Assembly: GCF_003710815.1 (NCBI RefSeq)
Contig: NZ_RHHP01000013.1
Coordinates: forward strand, 62,001 to 126,000
DNA length: 64,000 nt
Reading direction: 5' to 3'
Origin: Brevibacillus centrosporus
GTDB lineage: Bacteria > Bacillota > Bacilli > Brevibacillales > Brevibacillaceae
A program made the position numbers and the translations under genes. Shown in pieces: positions 1-8,515 of the stretch (positions are counted from its first letter, which is position 1; the number at the start of each line of letters is the position of its first letter). Under the pieces are notes generated by a model. The model was not told the origin of the DNA. It did no database searches and saw only the letters and a list, made by a program, of their open reading frames with translations.

Positions 1-10
1 TCTCCTCGCC

Positions 11-292
11 TTACCTTTGGTTATACAATTCATGCAGATGGGCCAATTTTCGTTCCAGGGAACCCATGATTTCGCGCCCAACCTCATCTTCAATAAGTCC
101 AAGGCGAACCGCATATTCTACTTCGCGGGAAAGCCCGAACATTTGCGTATCCAAAACCTCTTCATACAGCGGGCACTGCGGCATGGTCAGGTTTTCCATC
201 TGTACGTCGATCAGCTTGTAAATTTTGTCCGCGTCTGCTTGAAGCAACGCTAGCGCTTTTTGTTCCAGATCGGGAACCTTAATTTCTGTCAA
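11..292 (-). CDS. ylaN: YlaN (UPF0358) family protein
   Basis: A 93-residue soluble protein. The central stretches [18 protein letters not shown] and [13 protein letters not shown] are the highly conserved core of the YlaN/UPF0358 family, and the length matches. YlaN of Bacillus and Staphylococcus has been linked to iron homeostasis through the regulator Fur; that is family knowledge, not visible here. The start is a TTG with GGAGGG about seven bases upstream. It lies downstream of the glutaminase gene on the same strand with a gap of 93 bases. That is the same order as ylaM-ylaN in B. subtilis, so the two may share a transcript. Confidence 0.92.
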   Translation of the reverse strand: MTEIKVPDLEQKALALLQADADKIYKLIDVQMENLTMPQCPLYEEVLDTQMFGLSREVEYAVRLGLIEDEVGREIMGSLERKLAHLHELYNQR

Positions 293-385
293 AACCTATC
301 CCTCCGTTTGCCTCCATCCTTATCATCCATAGTACGCGATTCTGGGCCATTTGAAAAGGGGAGAAGGTACATCAACTGCAAGTAT

Positions 386-1318
386 CTAAAAGATACCAAG
401 TTTCCATTCCTTTGATAGAAGCTCAAGCAGCTTGACTCCCGCTACTGAGTTTCCTTTTTCATCCAAGGCTGGGCCAAATACCCCTATGCCCATCTTATTT
501 GGAACTGTGGCTAAAATGCCACCTGCCACGCCACTTTTTGCCGGAATGCCGACGTCGATAGCAAACTCTCCAGAGGCGTTGTACATGCCGCATGTAACCA
601 TGAACGTCTTGCAAATCCGCGCTACTTCTGCGGGAAACACTCTCTCTTTGGTCATGATATCCATGCCATCCGCTGCGAGTACCATGCCCAGTCTCGCTAC
701 TTCCTTGGCTGTGACCTCAATCGAGCAATGGCGAAAATAAAGATCCAGCGTCTCCTCCACGTCACCGGTCAGCACTCCGCTGTCTTTTAAAAACCAGGCG
801 AGTGCGCGATTTCGGTCTGCCGTTTTCTTTTCAGAGCAATAGACGGCTTCATTTATGCCAATTTGTGGATTCCCGGTCATCTTGCGCAAAAGCTCCAGCA
901 CGCTTTGTAACCGCTCTTCCACATCTTTTCCTCGAATCATCCCCGCCACCGCGATCGCCCCTGCATTAATCATCGGGTTTAACGGCCTATGTGGCTTGAT
1001 TGTCTCTAATTTGATGATCGAGTTGAACGGATCCCCTGTCGGTTCTTTCCCCACCCGCTCAAACACATATGACTGACCATTTTGGCAGAGCGCCACAATC
1101 AGGGAAAAGATCTTTGATATGCTTTGAAGCGTAAACGGCTTATCTGCTTCCCCAGCAGAGAGAATGGTCCCATCTGGCAGGCAGACGCTAACGCCAATCT
1201 GGCAAGGATCCTCTTTTGCCAGCTCAGGTATATAGGAGGCCACCTTCCCTTTGTCCGTATAGGCGTAGGCTTCTTGGCGCATTTGCTCCAGCTGCTTTGT
1301 TGCATGCTCGATGTTCAT
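386..1318 (-). CDS. glsA: Glutaminase (ylaM-type)
   Basis: 310 residues, the usual length for bacterial glutaminases of the serine-lysine, beta-lactamase-like fold. It hydrolyses glutamine to glutamate and ammonia in the cytoplasm. The catalytic Ser66-x-x-Lys69 appears in QSISK, and the family signatures GDPFNSI, NPMINAGAI and KSGVAGGI are all present. The ATG start has GAGGGG about seven bases upstream. The next gene on this strand is ylaN, as in B. subtilis ylaM-ylaN. No sign of damage. Identity is secure; the choice between the two Bacillus glutaminase paralogues rests on the neighbour. Confidence 0.95.
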   Translation of the reverse strand: MNIEHATKQLEQMRQEAYAYTDKGKVASYIPELAKEDPCQIGVSVCLPDGTILSAGEADKPFTLQSISKIFSLIVALCQNGQSYVFERVGKEPTGDPFNSIIKLETIKPHRPLNPMINAGAIAVAGMIRGKDVEERLQSVLELLRKMTGNPQIGINEAVYCSEKKTADRNRALAWFLKDSGVLTGDVEETLDLYFRHCSIEVTAKEVARLGMVLAADGMDIMTKERVFPAEVARICKTFMVTCGMYNASGEFAIDVGIPAKSGVAGGILATVPNKMGIGVFGPALDEKGNSVAGVKLLELLSKEWKLGIF

Positions 1319-1446
1319 CCGCTATCCCCTCTTGACAAATTTCTTTTCGCTAATATACCAAATTGTAAAGAGGAATTTTATCCCTGTCAAACTCCCCGCA
1401 TTCCTACTTCCACGGAGGCTGACCAAAGGGAAGGGCACAGATAAAA

Positions 1447-1477
1447 ATAGAGCCGCACCAAAAGGCACGACTCTAAT
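1447..1477 (-). terminator. Intrinsic terminator after the AbgT-type transporter
   Basis: On the minus strand an 11-bp stem (AGAGTCGTGCC paired with GGTGCGGCTCT, with G-U pairs) around a TTTT loop is followed by ATTTTTAT. It lies just past the transporter stop and separates it from glsA. Confidence 0.75.
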
Positions 1478-1483
1478 CGCTTC

Positions 1484-3013
1484 CTAACGCGGATATACAC
1501 CCGGCCCGACTGGCAGGTCGAGAAAATACCAGATTGCCATCTGAATGATCCAGATCACGAGGAAGACGAGCGCGTACGGCGTCATCGTGGCGAAAATCGT
1601 TCCCATACCCGCATTCTTGTTGTACTTTTGATAGAATGCCAAAATGAGCGGGAGGTATGGATTTACTGGTGAGATCGTATTCGTCGCAGAATCGGCGATC
1701 CGATAAGCGACCTGAATAAAAGCAGGGCTGTAGTCCAGCAGCATCAGCATCGGCATAAATACCGGGGCGAGAATCGCCCACAGGGCCGAACCACTCGTAA
1801 TGAACAAGCTGCATATCCCGGTGAACAGAGTGAAGCCAATCACGATGGGAAGGCCGGTCAATCCGATGCTTTTCATAAACTCAGCACCGTTCACAGCCAT
1901 CAGGATGCCGATATTGCTCCAGTTGAAAAAGGCGATGAACTGTGCTGCCGTAAAAGCCAACACGATAAAGCCGGACATGTCCTTGATCGCCTCGGACATG
2001 TAATGCGGCATGTCTTTTGAGGTTTTGATCAGTCCCATTACCTTCCCGTAAACAAACGAAATAGTCACGAAGAACAAGAGAATGATCGGAATGATGCCTT
2101 TCAGAAAAGGCGAGGTCAGAAAGTCGCCTGTTTTCGGGTCGCGAAGCAGTGCTCCTTCTGGGACGACCAGTACAGCGAGAACAGCAATAAATAGCAAGGC
2201 GACGAGCCCGGTCACGCGCAGCGCCTTGTTTTCCTGAGGTGTCAGCTCATCAAACTGCACGCTGGTATCACCCTTGAAAGTGCCTAGGCGCGGCTCGATC
2301 ACCTTGTCCGTAATCCATCCACCGATAAAAGCGAGAATGAAAACCGAGGATGACATGAAAAACCAGTTGTCAACAGGTGTGACATGGGCATTCGCATCAA
2401 TGGTTTGAGCGACGGAGGTACTGATTCCGGACAAGAGAGCATCCGTACCTGCGATAAACAAGTTTGCTGTAAAACCGGACGATACTCCCGCCATCCCGGC
2501 GGCAAACCCGGCAATCGGATGGCGACCCATGGCGAGGAAGACGAGCCCGCCAAGCGGAGGAATGATCACCATAGCTGCATCAGATGCGAGGTTTCCCAAA
2601 ACTCCTACAAAGACAACCGCGTAACTGACGATCGCAGTGGGTACGTGTGACATCATCTTGCGAAGGACCGTTGTCAAGAGCCCTACTTTTTCCGCCAGAC
2701 CGATCCCGAGCGTCATCGCCAAGACGAGGCCGAGCGCGGGAAACTCGACGAAGTTTTTGAGCATGCTGGTCAAAATCCAGTGTATGCCCTCGACACTGAG
2801 CAGGTTTTTGACCGCGACCGCTTCTCCCTTTCCGGGATGAATGACAGATAGATTCATCGCCGAGAGAATCGCCGAGACGACCATCAATACTCCGCAAAGA
2901 ATGATGAAGAGCATGAACGGATGGGGAAGCTTGTTCCCAACCGTTTCGATCCATTTTAAGATTCCTTTTTGATTTTGCAGCTCCGTATTCAGTCCTGCTG
3001 CGCCATTTGCCAT
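1484..3013 (-). CDS. AbgT family transporter (p-aminobenzoyl-glutamate type)
   Basis: About 509 residues with roughly a dozen hydrophobic segments. An N-terminal stretch KWIETVGNKLPHP precedes the first membrane span, as is typical of AbgT proteins (510 residues in E. coli). Family members import p-aminobenzoyl-glutamate or export sulfonamides. The preferred start is the ATG of MANGAAGL, with GGAGG motifs 3 and 9 bases upstream; an earlier in-frame ATG overlaps those motifs. It follows the M20 amidohydrolase by 27 bases, the AbgA/B-AbgT pairing known from E. coli, so import followed by hydrolysis of an amide-linked substrate is likely. The exact substrate is not shown by sequence. Confidence 0.88.
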   Translation of the reverse strand: MANGAAGLNTELQNQKGILKWIETVGNKLPHPFMLFIILCGVLMVVSAILSAMNLSVIHPGKGEAVAVKNLLSVEGIHWILTSMLKNFVEFPALGLVLAMTLGIGLAEKVGLLTTVLRKMMSHVPTAIVSYAVVFVGVLGNLASDAAMVIIPPLGGLVFLAMGRHPIAGFAAGMAGVSSGFTANLFIAGTDALLSGISTSVAQTIDANAHVTPVDNWFFMSSSVFILAFIGGWITDKVIEPRLGTFKGDTSVQFDELTPQENKALRVTGLVALLFIAVLAVLVVPEGALLRDPKTGDFLTSPFLKGIIPIILLFFVTISFVYGKVMGLIKTSKDMPHYMSEAIKDMSGFIVLAFTAAQFIAFFNWSNIGILMAVNGAEFMKSIGLTGLPIVIGFTLFTGICSLFITSGSALWAILAPVFMPMLMLLDYSPAFIQVAYRIADSATNTISPVNPYLPLILAFYQKYNKNAGMGTIFATMTPYALVFLVIWIIQMAIWYFLDLPVGPGVYPR

Positions 3014-3040
3014 ATTCCTCCGCCTCCATTTCACATGTCC

Positions 3041-4234
3041 TTACGATCCTGGTGTCCCTGCCAAAGTCTTGCAGATGTATCGAACAAACAGCCTTACCCC
3101 GTCCTGCAGCGCGTCTTCATCGATCGTAAAACGCGGATGGTGATGCGGATAGACGATGCCCTTCTCTTCATTTCCGGCACCCACGAGGATGAAACAGCTT
3201 GGCACCACGTCTGAAAAGGCTGAGAAATCCTCTCCACCCATCATCGGAGGATGCTGCAGAAGCACATCTTCTCCCCACTCCTCCACGATCAGTTCCTCAA
3301 CCGATCGGGTAACCTCTTCATCATTGATGACGGAGCCGTATCCGTAGCGATAGTCAAAGCTGTAAGTTGCTTCATGCGCGAGTGTGATCCCTTTGATGAT
3401 CCGCTCCATCCCGTTGACAGCCAGCTCTCTCACCTCTGGGGCAAAGCTGCGTACAGAACCGCTCAGCGTCGCCCGATCCGGGATGACATTGTAGGCTCCT
3501 GTGCCACCGTGAAAATTCGTTACGGAGATGACCAGATTCTCCAGTGGGTCCGCGTTTCTGGAAACGATCTGCTGCAAATTCGCAATGACCTGCGCTCCGA
3601 TGGCCACCGGGTCAACAGAGGAATTCGGTGTGGAGGCATGTCCGCCCTTACCTTGGATGGTGATGTCAAAACGGTCCGAATTGGCCGTGACCGCTCCGTA
3701 GGTAAGTCCGATTTTGCCGACAGAAAGATGGGACATCAGATGAATTCCCAGCATCAGGTCGACGCCCTCTGTCACGTTGGCCTGCACCATTTCCCTCGCC
3801 CCACCTGGATGCATTTCTTCCGCATGCTGAAAAAGAAAGCGTACTTCTCCTGCGAGATGAGCCCTCAGCTGGGAAAGCACCTTGGCAGCTCCCAAGAGCA
3901 TCGCCGTATGTCCGTCATGGCCGCAAGCATGCATCACCCCTGGCACTGAAGAGGCAAACTCGAAATCATTTTCTTCCGTGATCGCCAGTGCATCCATGTC
4001 GGCACGTAATCCGATGACCTTGCCTGGTCTAGCCCCGATCAGCCTCGCCATGACACTCGTCTTAGTCGGTCGTGTGAGCTCCAGATTTCCAAAGGATTGC
4101 AGCTGCTCATAGACGAAGTTGGCCGTCTTTTCCTCTTGAAAGGACAATTCTGGGTTCCTGTGCAAGTAACGACGCCAAATTATCACTTCTTGACGCACGG
4201 ATTCTAGCAATGAAGAGACAGAACTCGGATTCAT
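3041..4234 (-). CDS. M20 family amidohydrolase / metallopeptidase
   Basis: 397 residues from the ATG that has AGGAG about ten bases upstream. An in-frame TTG 14 codons earlier has no well-placed site. It belongs to the M20D group (hippurate hydrolase, IAA-amino-acid hydrolase, AbgA-like). Metal-ligand motifs are visible: HACGHDGHTAMLLG, the HAEEMHPGGA segment with the catalytic glutamate, and the C-terminal GGEDFSAF. The dimerisation lid is the middle third. It would remove an acyl or aminoacyl group from an amide in the cytoplasm. It is first in a two-gene operon with the AbgT transporter, which points to imported conjugates such as p-aminobenzoyl-glutamate. Substrate is inference. Confidence 0.9.
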   Translation of the reverse strand: MNPSSVSSLLESVRQEVIIWRRYLHRNPELSFQEEKTANFVYEQLQSFGNLELTRPTKTSVMARLIGARPGKVIGLRADMDALAITEENDFEFASSVPGVMHACGHDGHTAMLLGAAKVLSQLRAHLAGEVRFLFQHAEEMHPGGAREMVQANVTEGVDLMLGIHLMSHLSVGKIGLTYGAVTANSDRFDITIQGKGGHASTPNSSVDPVAIGAQVIANLQQIVSRNADPLENLVISVTNFHGGTGAYNVIPDRATLSGSVRSFAPEVRELAVNGMERIIKGITLAHEATYSFDYRYGYGSVINDEEVTRSVEELIVEEWGEDVLLQHPPMMGGEDFSAFSDVVPSCFILVGAGNEEKGIVYPHHHPRFTIDEDALQDGVRLFVRYICKTLAGTPGS

Positions 4235-4370
4235 CGGGGGAAATCTCCTCTCACAATGGGATATAACGAATGACAAAATCGGACGGATTTTTACACTCCT
4301 CTCATATAAGTAATCTATTATTTTATTACAATTATATAAACTCTGAATTGAGTGTCAATAAATTTTGGAA

Positions 4371-4385
4371 TAATTTCTGAAATTT
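4371..4385. promoter_or_regulatory. Possible CodY-type box
   Basis: TAATTTCTGAAATTT matches 12 of 15 positions of the Firmicute CodY consensus (AATTTTCWGAAAATT). It lies in the 235-base divergent intergenic region between the amidohydrolase operon and the gene at 4470, which is otherwise AT-rich with no other recognised element. Nutrient control of a peptide/conjugate scavenging operon would fit, but such partial matches are common in AT-rich DNA. Confidence 0.3.
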
Positions 4386-4469
4386 TCGCTATATTGCATT
4401 CGTTTGCCGACCTCTGTGAACTTGCAGTAAAATGTAAGATGAGATTGATAGATTACGGAGGAATGCTTC

Positions 4470-4973
4470 ATGTCAGATGTTATCGTGTTTAAAGGGGCAG
4501 TTTCCTACCCTATTACATTAGACCCTACTGTCTGGGTGTTTGATGATCGCAAGTTTGACCTGCGTGAGTACGTAGGAGAGCAAGAAGGTGCTGATCACAG
4601 GCAGGCGAAATATTTGCAAGGAACTGGTTCCCAATGGGACAAGGAGCTCGCGGAAGGGGCACAGCCCCCATCCGAACGCAAGAAAACTCTCGCGGAGGAA
4701 CGGAAAGTCCTCGAGGGCGATTACGGCATTCTTCTGGCGCCCTTCATCAACAATGCTGAGCCCTCAGCTGAAGCCACGCGCGTTCGCCTGCACCGCGAAG
4801 GTCTCGAGCCGTATGAGCTGACTCTCGCTGATGCGAAACGTGCCATCCTGCAGTTCGCAAAAGACGGCAAGCCGATACGCGAAAACGGTCCTGTCTATTT
4901 CTATTTGCCGGAGACTCTGCTCGCCAAGGAAGCACCGATCGATCGCATTTATGCCATGGAATTCATTGTTTGA
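4470..4973 (+). CDS. Conserved hypothetical protein
   Basis: 167 residues, soluble, rich in charged residues, with no signal peptide or membrane span. I do not recognise a family. The N-terminal part (VIVFKGAVSYPITLDPTVWVFDDRKFDL) reads like a beta-rich domain. A middle section rich in Glu, Lys and Arg (PPSERKKTLAEERK) looks helical. The C-terminal half ends in an orderly VYFYLPETLLAKEAPIDR segment. The ATG has GGAGGA seven bases upstream. It is transcribed alone, divergently from the amidohydrolase operon and towards sda. A plausible TTGCCG/TAAAAT promoter precedes it. Function unknown. Confidence 0.75.
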   Translation: MSDVIVFKGAVSYPITLDPTVWVFDDRKFDLREYVGEQEGADHRQAKYLQGTGSQWDKELAEGAQPPSERKKTLAEERKVLEGDYGILLAPFINNAEPSAEATRVRLHREGLEPYELTLADAKRAILQFAKDGKPIRENGPVYFYLPETLLAKEAPIDRIYAMEFIV

Positions 4974-4995
4974 AAATCCCCATGATGCACAGACA

Positions 4996-5030
4996 CAGAA
5001 AAAGCCATCCTCCTAATAGGGGATGGCTTT
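4996..5030. terminator. Bidirectional terminator between the 4470 gene and sda
   Basis: Stem AAGCCATCC / GGATGGCTT. The minus side has the better T run (TTTTT), so it mainly ends sda transcription. The plus side, just after the gene ending at 4973, has three Ts. Confidence 0.8.
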
Positions 5031-5054
5031 GCCAATCTTATACTAGCCCGCTTT

Positions 5055-5192
5055 TTACGCACTTACTTGCGCAATCCGAATTTCTCGATGATCCAATTCA
5101 GAACGGAGCAACTCAATAAATGCTGAATCTAGTTGAAGGTCGACAGCTCGATGATATACTTCTATCAACATTTGGTCACTCAAGTATTTCAC
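5055..5192 (-). CDS. sda: Sporulation checkpoint protein Sda
   Basis: A 45-codon gene starting at GTG with a GGAGGTGA site six bases upstream. The product, beginning MKYLSDQMLIEVYHRAVDLQ, aligns over its whole length with B. subtilis Sda (LSDELLIESYFKATEM... FIEL in Bacillus, LSDQMLIEVYHRAVDL... FIELLRSEL here). Sda is a small helical hairpin that binds the dimerisation domain of the sporulation kinases (KinA) and blocks the phosphorelay when replication is initiating or damaged. It has its own promoter, a terminator and a DnaA-box array upstream, the arrangement known for Bacillus. The gene is easily missed because it is so short. Confidence 0.92.
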   Translation of the reverse strand: MKYLSDQMLIEVYHRAVDLQLDSAFIELLRSELDHREIRIAQVSA

Positions 5193-5223
5193 CTTTGCTC
5201 ACCTCCACCTTGTTTATGAGCCC

Positions 5224-5252
5224 ATTGTATCAAATGCTTTCAAATCGAACAA
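5224..5252 (-). promoter_or_regulatory. sda promoter (sigma-A type)
   Basis: On the minus strand TTGTTC (-35, 5247-5252) and TACAAT (-10, 5224-5229) are separated by exactly 17 bases. The -10 lies about 30 bases upstream of the sda start codon. The first DnaA box begins eight bases beyond the -35, well placed for DnaA to touch RNA polymerase. Confidence 0.7.
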
Positions 5253-5260
5253 CCGTTCCG

Positions 5261-5369
5261 ATATCCACACGCCATGTGGAAAAGTTGTGGAAAAGGTGTG
5301 AGTAAGATGTGCGCAACTTTCCAAATCCTTGAAGTACCCATGTGGATTTTCTTTCCAACTTTATCCACA
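5261..5369. promoter_or_regulatory. Cluster of five DnaA boxes upstream of sda
   Basis: Compared with the consensus TTATNCACA: 5361-5369 TTATCCACA (+, perfect); 5261-5269 ATATCCACA (+, one mismatch); 5275-5283 and 5286-5294 TTTTCCACA (-, one mismatch each); 5341-5349 AAATCCACA (-, two mismatches). Two of the boxes are 11 bases apart, so they lie on the same helix face. The cluster lies between the rocD terminator and the sda promoter. In B. subtilis DnaA activates sda through such boxes. Confidence 0.85.
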
Positions 5370-5429
5370 ACCAGTCGAAAATTGTCGAAAAATTATTCTC
5401 GAAATCGAGGCATGTTTTTCTTTTTCCAT

Positions 5430-5467
5430 GACAAAAGACTATCCTCCAAAGAGAATAGCCTTTTGTC
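5430..5467 (-). terminator. Hairpin terminator after rocD
   Basis: A long stem, GACAAAAG-CTAT paired with ATAG-CTTTTGTC, sits ten bases past the rocD stop. The T run is inside the stem arm rather than after it, so efficiency is uncertain. Confidence 0.6.
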
Positions 5468-5476
5468 AAAGGAATC

Positions 5477-6688
5477 TTATGCGTTTGCTGTTTCCGTTAC
5501 ATGCAGGACTTGCTTGATTTGCGCGATTGCCCAATCCAAATCTTCCTTGGAAATGACAAGCGGTGGCGCAAAACGGATGGTCGTTTCATGCGTTTCCTTG
5601 CAAAGCAAGCCCAATTCTTTCAGCTTCTCGCAGTAAGGGCGAGCAGCTGTTTTCAGTTCCAGTCCGATGAACAACCCGCGTCCACGGATGTCTGCAATCA
5701 ATGGGTTGTTGATTTCCATGAGCTTCGCCAGGAAGTACTCCCCCATTTCCAAAGAGCGCTGTACGAGGCCTTCATCCTGCAGTACGTCCATTGCCGCTAC
5801 AGCAACTGCACAACCGAGTGGGTTCCCACCAAAGGTAGAGCCATGGGAGCCTGGTTCAAAAACAGACAGGATTTCTTTGTCAGCCGCTACTGCCGAGATT
5901 GGGAACACGCCACCGCCAAGTGCTTTCCCCATGATGTACATATCTGGCTTTACGCCGTCCCAATCGCTCGCAAACAGCTTTCCGGTACGACCGAAGCCTG
6001 TTTGGATTTCGTCGCTGACCAAGAGAACGTTGTTTTCTTTACAAATGTCATACGCTTGCTTCAGGAAGCCTTCTGGTGGAATGATAATGCCCGCTTCCCC
6101 TTGGATTGGTTCGAGCATGAAAGCAGCTGTGTTTGGCGTGATTGCCTGTTTCAGTGCCTCGATGTCGCCGTAAGGAATGATTTTGAAGCCTGGTGTGAAT
6201 GGTCCAAATCCGCGTTTGTACTCATCCGCCGAAGAGAAAGAAGTAATGGTAACCGTACGGCCGTGGAAGTTGCCTTCACAAACGATGATCTCCGCTTGGT
6301 TTTCAGGTACTTTCTTCACATCGTATGCCCAGCGGCGAACAGCCTTGAGTGCGGTTTCCACAGCTTCAGCACCTGTATTCATCGGCAGGATCATGTCCTT
6401 GCCAGTTACCTTCGACAATCTTTCGTAGAATTCACCCAGCTGGTCATTGTAAAATGCACGGGAAGTCAGGGTTACTTTGTCTGCCTGATCCTTCAGAGCT
6501 TGAATGATCCGTGGATGACGGTGTCCTTGGTTCAGAGCGGAATAAGCGCTCAGCATATCCATGTACTTGTTGCCTTCTGGATCCTCTACCCATACGCCCT
6601 CTGCTTTGGAAATCACGATTGGCAGTGGATGATAGTTGTGTGCACCGTATTTTTCTGTTTGGTCAATGACTTTTTTGGTTTGTTCCAT
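5477..6688 (-). CDS. rocD: Ornithine aminotransferase
   Basis: 403 residues (401 in B. subtilis RocD), a class III PLP aminotransferase. It converts ornithine plus 2-oxoglutarate to glutamate semialdehyde plus glutamate in arginine catabolism. Visible signatures are the N-terminal [24 protein letters not shown] near the substrate site, and the cofactor lysine in [10 protein letters not shown]. The ATG start has AAGGAGG seven bases upstream; the frame stays open upstream but has no other site. It is divergent from rocR and preceded by a sigma-54 promoter and two operator-like palindromes, so induction by arginine/ornithine through RocR is expected. Confidence 0.96.
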   Translation of the reverse strand: MEQTKKVIDQTEKYGAHNYHPLPIVISKAEGVWVEDPEGNKYMDMLSAYSALNQGHRHPRIIQALKDQADKVTLTSRAFYNDQLGEFYERLSKVTGKDMILPMNTGAEAVETALKAVRRWAYDVKKVPENQAEIIVCEGNFHGRTVTITSFSSADEYKRGFGPFTPGFKIIPYGDIEALKQAITPNTAAFMLEPIQGEAGIIIPPEGFLKQAYDICKENNVLLVSDEIQTGFGRTGKLFASDWDGVKPDMYIMGKALGGGVFPISAVAADKEILSVFEPGSHGSTFGGNPLGCAVAVAAMDVLQDEGLVQRSLEMGEYFLAKLMEINNPLIADIRGRGLFIGLELKTAARPYCEKLKELGLLCKETHETTIRFAPPLVISKEDLDWAIAQIKQVLHVTETANA

Positions 6689-6725
6689 GTTGACGACCTC
6701 CTTATTTTCACATACCACCAATACT

Positions 6726-6742
6726 TGCAAAAATGATGCCAA
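6726..6742 (-). promoter_or_regulatory. Sigma-54 (-24/-12) promoter of rocD
   Basis: The minus strand reads TTGGCATCATTTTTGCA. The invariant GG and GC are separated by exactly ten bases, and the element lies 38 bases from the rocD start codon. It is nearly identical to the element before rocE (TTGGTATCATTCTTGCA). Confidence 0.85.
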
Positions 6743-6782
6743 CAGAATTTTCCGTGTAAGCTGCAAAAAATCGAACCCTAAA

Positions 6783-6799
6783 TGCAAAATTCCTTTGCA
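6783..6799. promoter_or_regulatory. RocR-type upstream activating site 1 for rocD
   Basis: TGCAAAATTCCTTTGCA, a 17-bp inverted repeat of the form TGCA-N9-TGCA, 41 bases upstream of the -24 element. Two further copies of the same pattern occur in this region. Binding by RocR is inferred. Confidence 0.7.
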
Positions 6800-6823
6800 T
6801 ATTGTTTTAACTTTTTCGGCACC

Positions 6824-6840
6824 TGCATAATCATTTTGCA
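6824..6840. promoter_or_regulatory. RocR-type upstream activating site 2 for rocD
   Basis: TGCATAATCATTTTGCA, the same 17-bp palindromic pattern as 6783-6799. The two centres are 41 bases apart, close to four helical turns. It also lies just before rocR, so it may feed back on that gene. Confidence 0.7.
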
Positions 6841-6893
6841 CTCTTCTCTTCCTGTGATATGATACTTTCACGAGGAAAGGCTGGTGAACAATT

Positions 6894-8303
6894 GTGTCGT
6901 CTCCCCTGCAACATTCTTCACTCGACACTTTTTTACGCATTTACGAACAAATATTGGACAGAATGAATGAAGGTGTCCATGTCATTGACGCGAATGGGAC
7001 CACGATCGTCTACAATCAGAAGATGACAGAGCTTGAATCCATGACGATTCAGGATGTGCTGCACAAGCCATTGTCTGAGGTCTTTGCTTTTCCGGACGGT
7101 CAGGAAAGCACGCTGCTCACCTGCCTTCATACAGGAAAAAGCATTCGAAATACACGCCAGACGTATTTCAATGACAAACAAAAAGAGATCACAACGATCA
7201 ATAATACGTATCCCATCATGGAAAACGGAAAAATCGTGGGTGCGATGGAAATAGCGGACGACATCACCAAAATGGAACGGCTGATTCGTGAAAATTTGCT
7301 CGAGAAAAACGGGTCTCGCTATACCTTTGATCAAATCATCGGGAGCAGCGGGGCGATCCTCGATGTCATCGAAAGCGCCAAACGGGTCGCCCGTACCTCT
7401 TCCTCCGTTTTGGTCGTTGGCGAAACGGGAGCTGGCAAAGAGCTGTTTGTACAAAGTATTCACAACGCTAGTTTGCGCGCTTCCGGGCCCCTTATTTCTC
7501 AAAACTGTGCGGCTCTTCCTGACAGCTTGATCGAGGGCCTTTTGTTTGGAACGGCACGCGGTGCTTTTACCGGAGCCATCGAGCGCCCAGGGCTGTTTGA
7601 GCAAGCTGAAAAAGGAACACTTTTTCTCGATGAAATCAACTCGCTTAGTATGCCTCTGCAGGCAAAATTGTTACGTGCCCTGCAGGAGAAGTCCATTCGC
7701 AGGATTGGAGACACCAAAGACCGCTCCATCGATGTGCGCATCATCGCAGCCATCAATGAGGATCCCGTGGAGGCCATTGCGCATTCACATCTGCGAAAAG
7801 ACTTGTACTATAGACTTGGCGTCGTCACCTTGTTCATTCCTCCGCTTCGGGATCGAAAAGAAGATATCCCCCTGTTAGCCAATCATTTCGTGGAGAAGTA
7901 CAACCAGCTGTTTCAGATGGAAGTGCGTGGTCTGAGCGACGAGGTTATTAAATTTTTCAACGAGCATGATTGGCCCGGGAATGTGCGTGAGCTGCAGCAT
8001 TTAATAGAAGGTGCCATGAATTTGATGATCGATGAGACGATCATTGGGTATGAGCACCTGCCCCTGCACTTTCTGCGACGCACACCTGCTGCTGCCATCA
8101 TTGCCGAGCATGAAAAACAGCCGTTTCTCCCTTTTCCAGAAGAAGGAAAGCCGCTAAAGGAAACGATGCTGGAATTTGAAACTTCCTATATTCACCACGT
8201 CGTCGATAAGTACAACGGCAATATTTCACGGGCTGCCAAAGAATTGCAAATCAGCCGACAGAGCCTTCAGTACCGCCTGCGCAAACTGGGAATCAGAGGT
8301 TAA
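6894..8303 (+). CDS. rocR: Sigma-54-dependent activator RocR
   Basis: 469 residues with three parts. An N-terminal PAS-like sensor domain spans about residues 15-125. A central AAA+ ATPase follows, with Walker A GETGAGKE (176-183), the sigma-54 contact loop GAFTGA (223-228) and Walker B GTLFLDE (241-247). A C-terminal Fis-type helix-turn-helix contains [20 protein letters not shown]. Size and layout match B. subtilis RocR (461 residues), which activates arginine/ornithine genes. It lies between rocD (divergent) and rocE, each with a -24/-12 promoter and palindromic upstream sites. The GTG start is chosen for lack of a better in-frame start; AGGAAAGG lies about a dozen bases upstream. Confidence 0.9.
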   Translation: MSSPLQHSSLDTFLRIYEQILDRMNEGVHVIDANGTTIVYNQKMTELESMTIQDVLHKPLSEVFAFPDGQESTLLTCLHTGKSIRNTRQTYFNDKQKEITTINNTYPIMENGKIVGAMEIADDITKMERLIRENLLEKNGSRYTFDQIIGSSGAILDVIESAKRVARTSSSVLVVGETGAGKELFVQSIHNASLRASGPLISQNCAALPDSLIEGLLFGTARGAFTGAIERPGLFEQAEKGTLFLDEINSLSMPLQAKLLRALQEKSIRRIGDTKDRSIDVRIIAAINEDPVEAIAHSHLRKDLYYRLGVVTLFIPPLRDRKEDIPLLANHFVEKYNQLFQMEVRGLSDEVIKFFNEHDWPGNVRELQHLIEGAMNLMIDETIIGYEHLPLHFLRRTPAAAIIAEHEKQPFLPFPEEGKPLKETMLEFETSYIHHVVDKYNGNISRAAKELQISRQSLQYRLRKLGIRG

Positions 8304-8368
8304 AACAGCATAGCGATTGTAAATACGCCAAAAATATTGGCGTATTTTTTAATTATTTTGCACAAAAC

Positions 8369-8385
8369 TGCAAATTATTATTGCA
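8369..8385. promoter_or_regulatory. RocR-type upstream activating site for rocE
   Basis: TGCAAATTATTATTGCA, the third copy of the 17-bp TGCA-N9-TGCA element, about 50 bases upstream of the rocE -24 box. An overlapping half site, TTTTGCA, lies at 8356-8362. Confidence 0.65.
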
Positions 8386-8434
8386 CTCCTTCGTTATAAG
8401 GTTGACGAAACCATGAATTTTCTGCTTATTTTAT

Positions 8435-8451
8435 TTGGTATCATTCTTGCA
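8435..8451 (+). promoter_or_regulatory. Sigma-54 (-24/-12) promoter of rocE
   Basis: TTGGTATCATTCTTGCA, with GG (8437-8438) and GC (8449-8450) ten bases apart. It is 65 bases before the permease start and almost the same as the rocD element. Confidence 0.8.
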
Positions 8452-8515
8452 GAACATATCAGAATCCTGAAAACGCATTCATCTAGCCTATATTTTGCAC
8501 GAAGGAGTCGACTAC

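Noticed and set aside
5501..6736. 411-codon open frame antisense to rocD
   Set aside because: Shadow of rocD; no ribosome site or recognisable motif.
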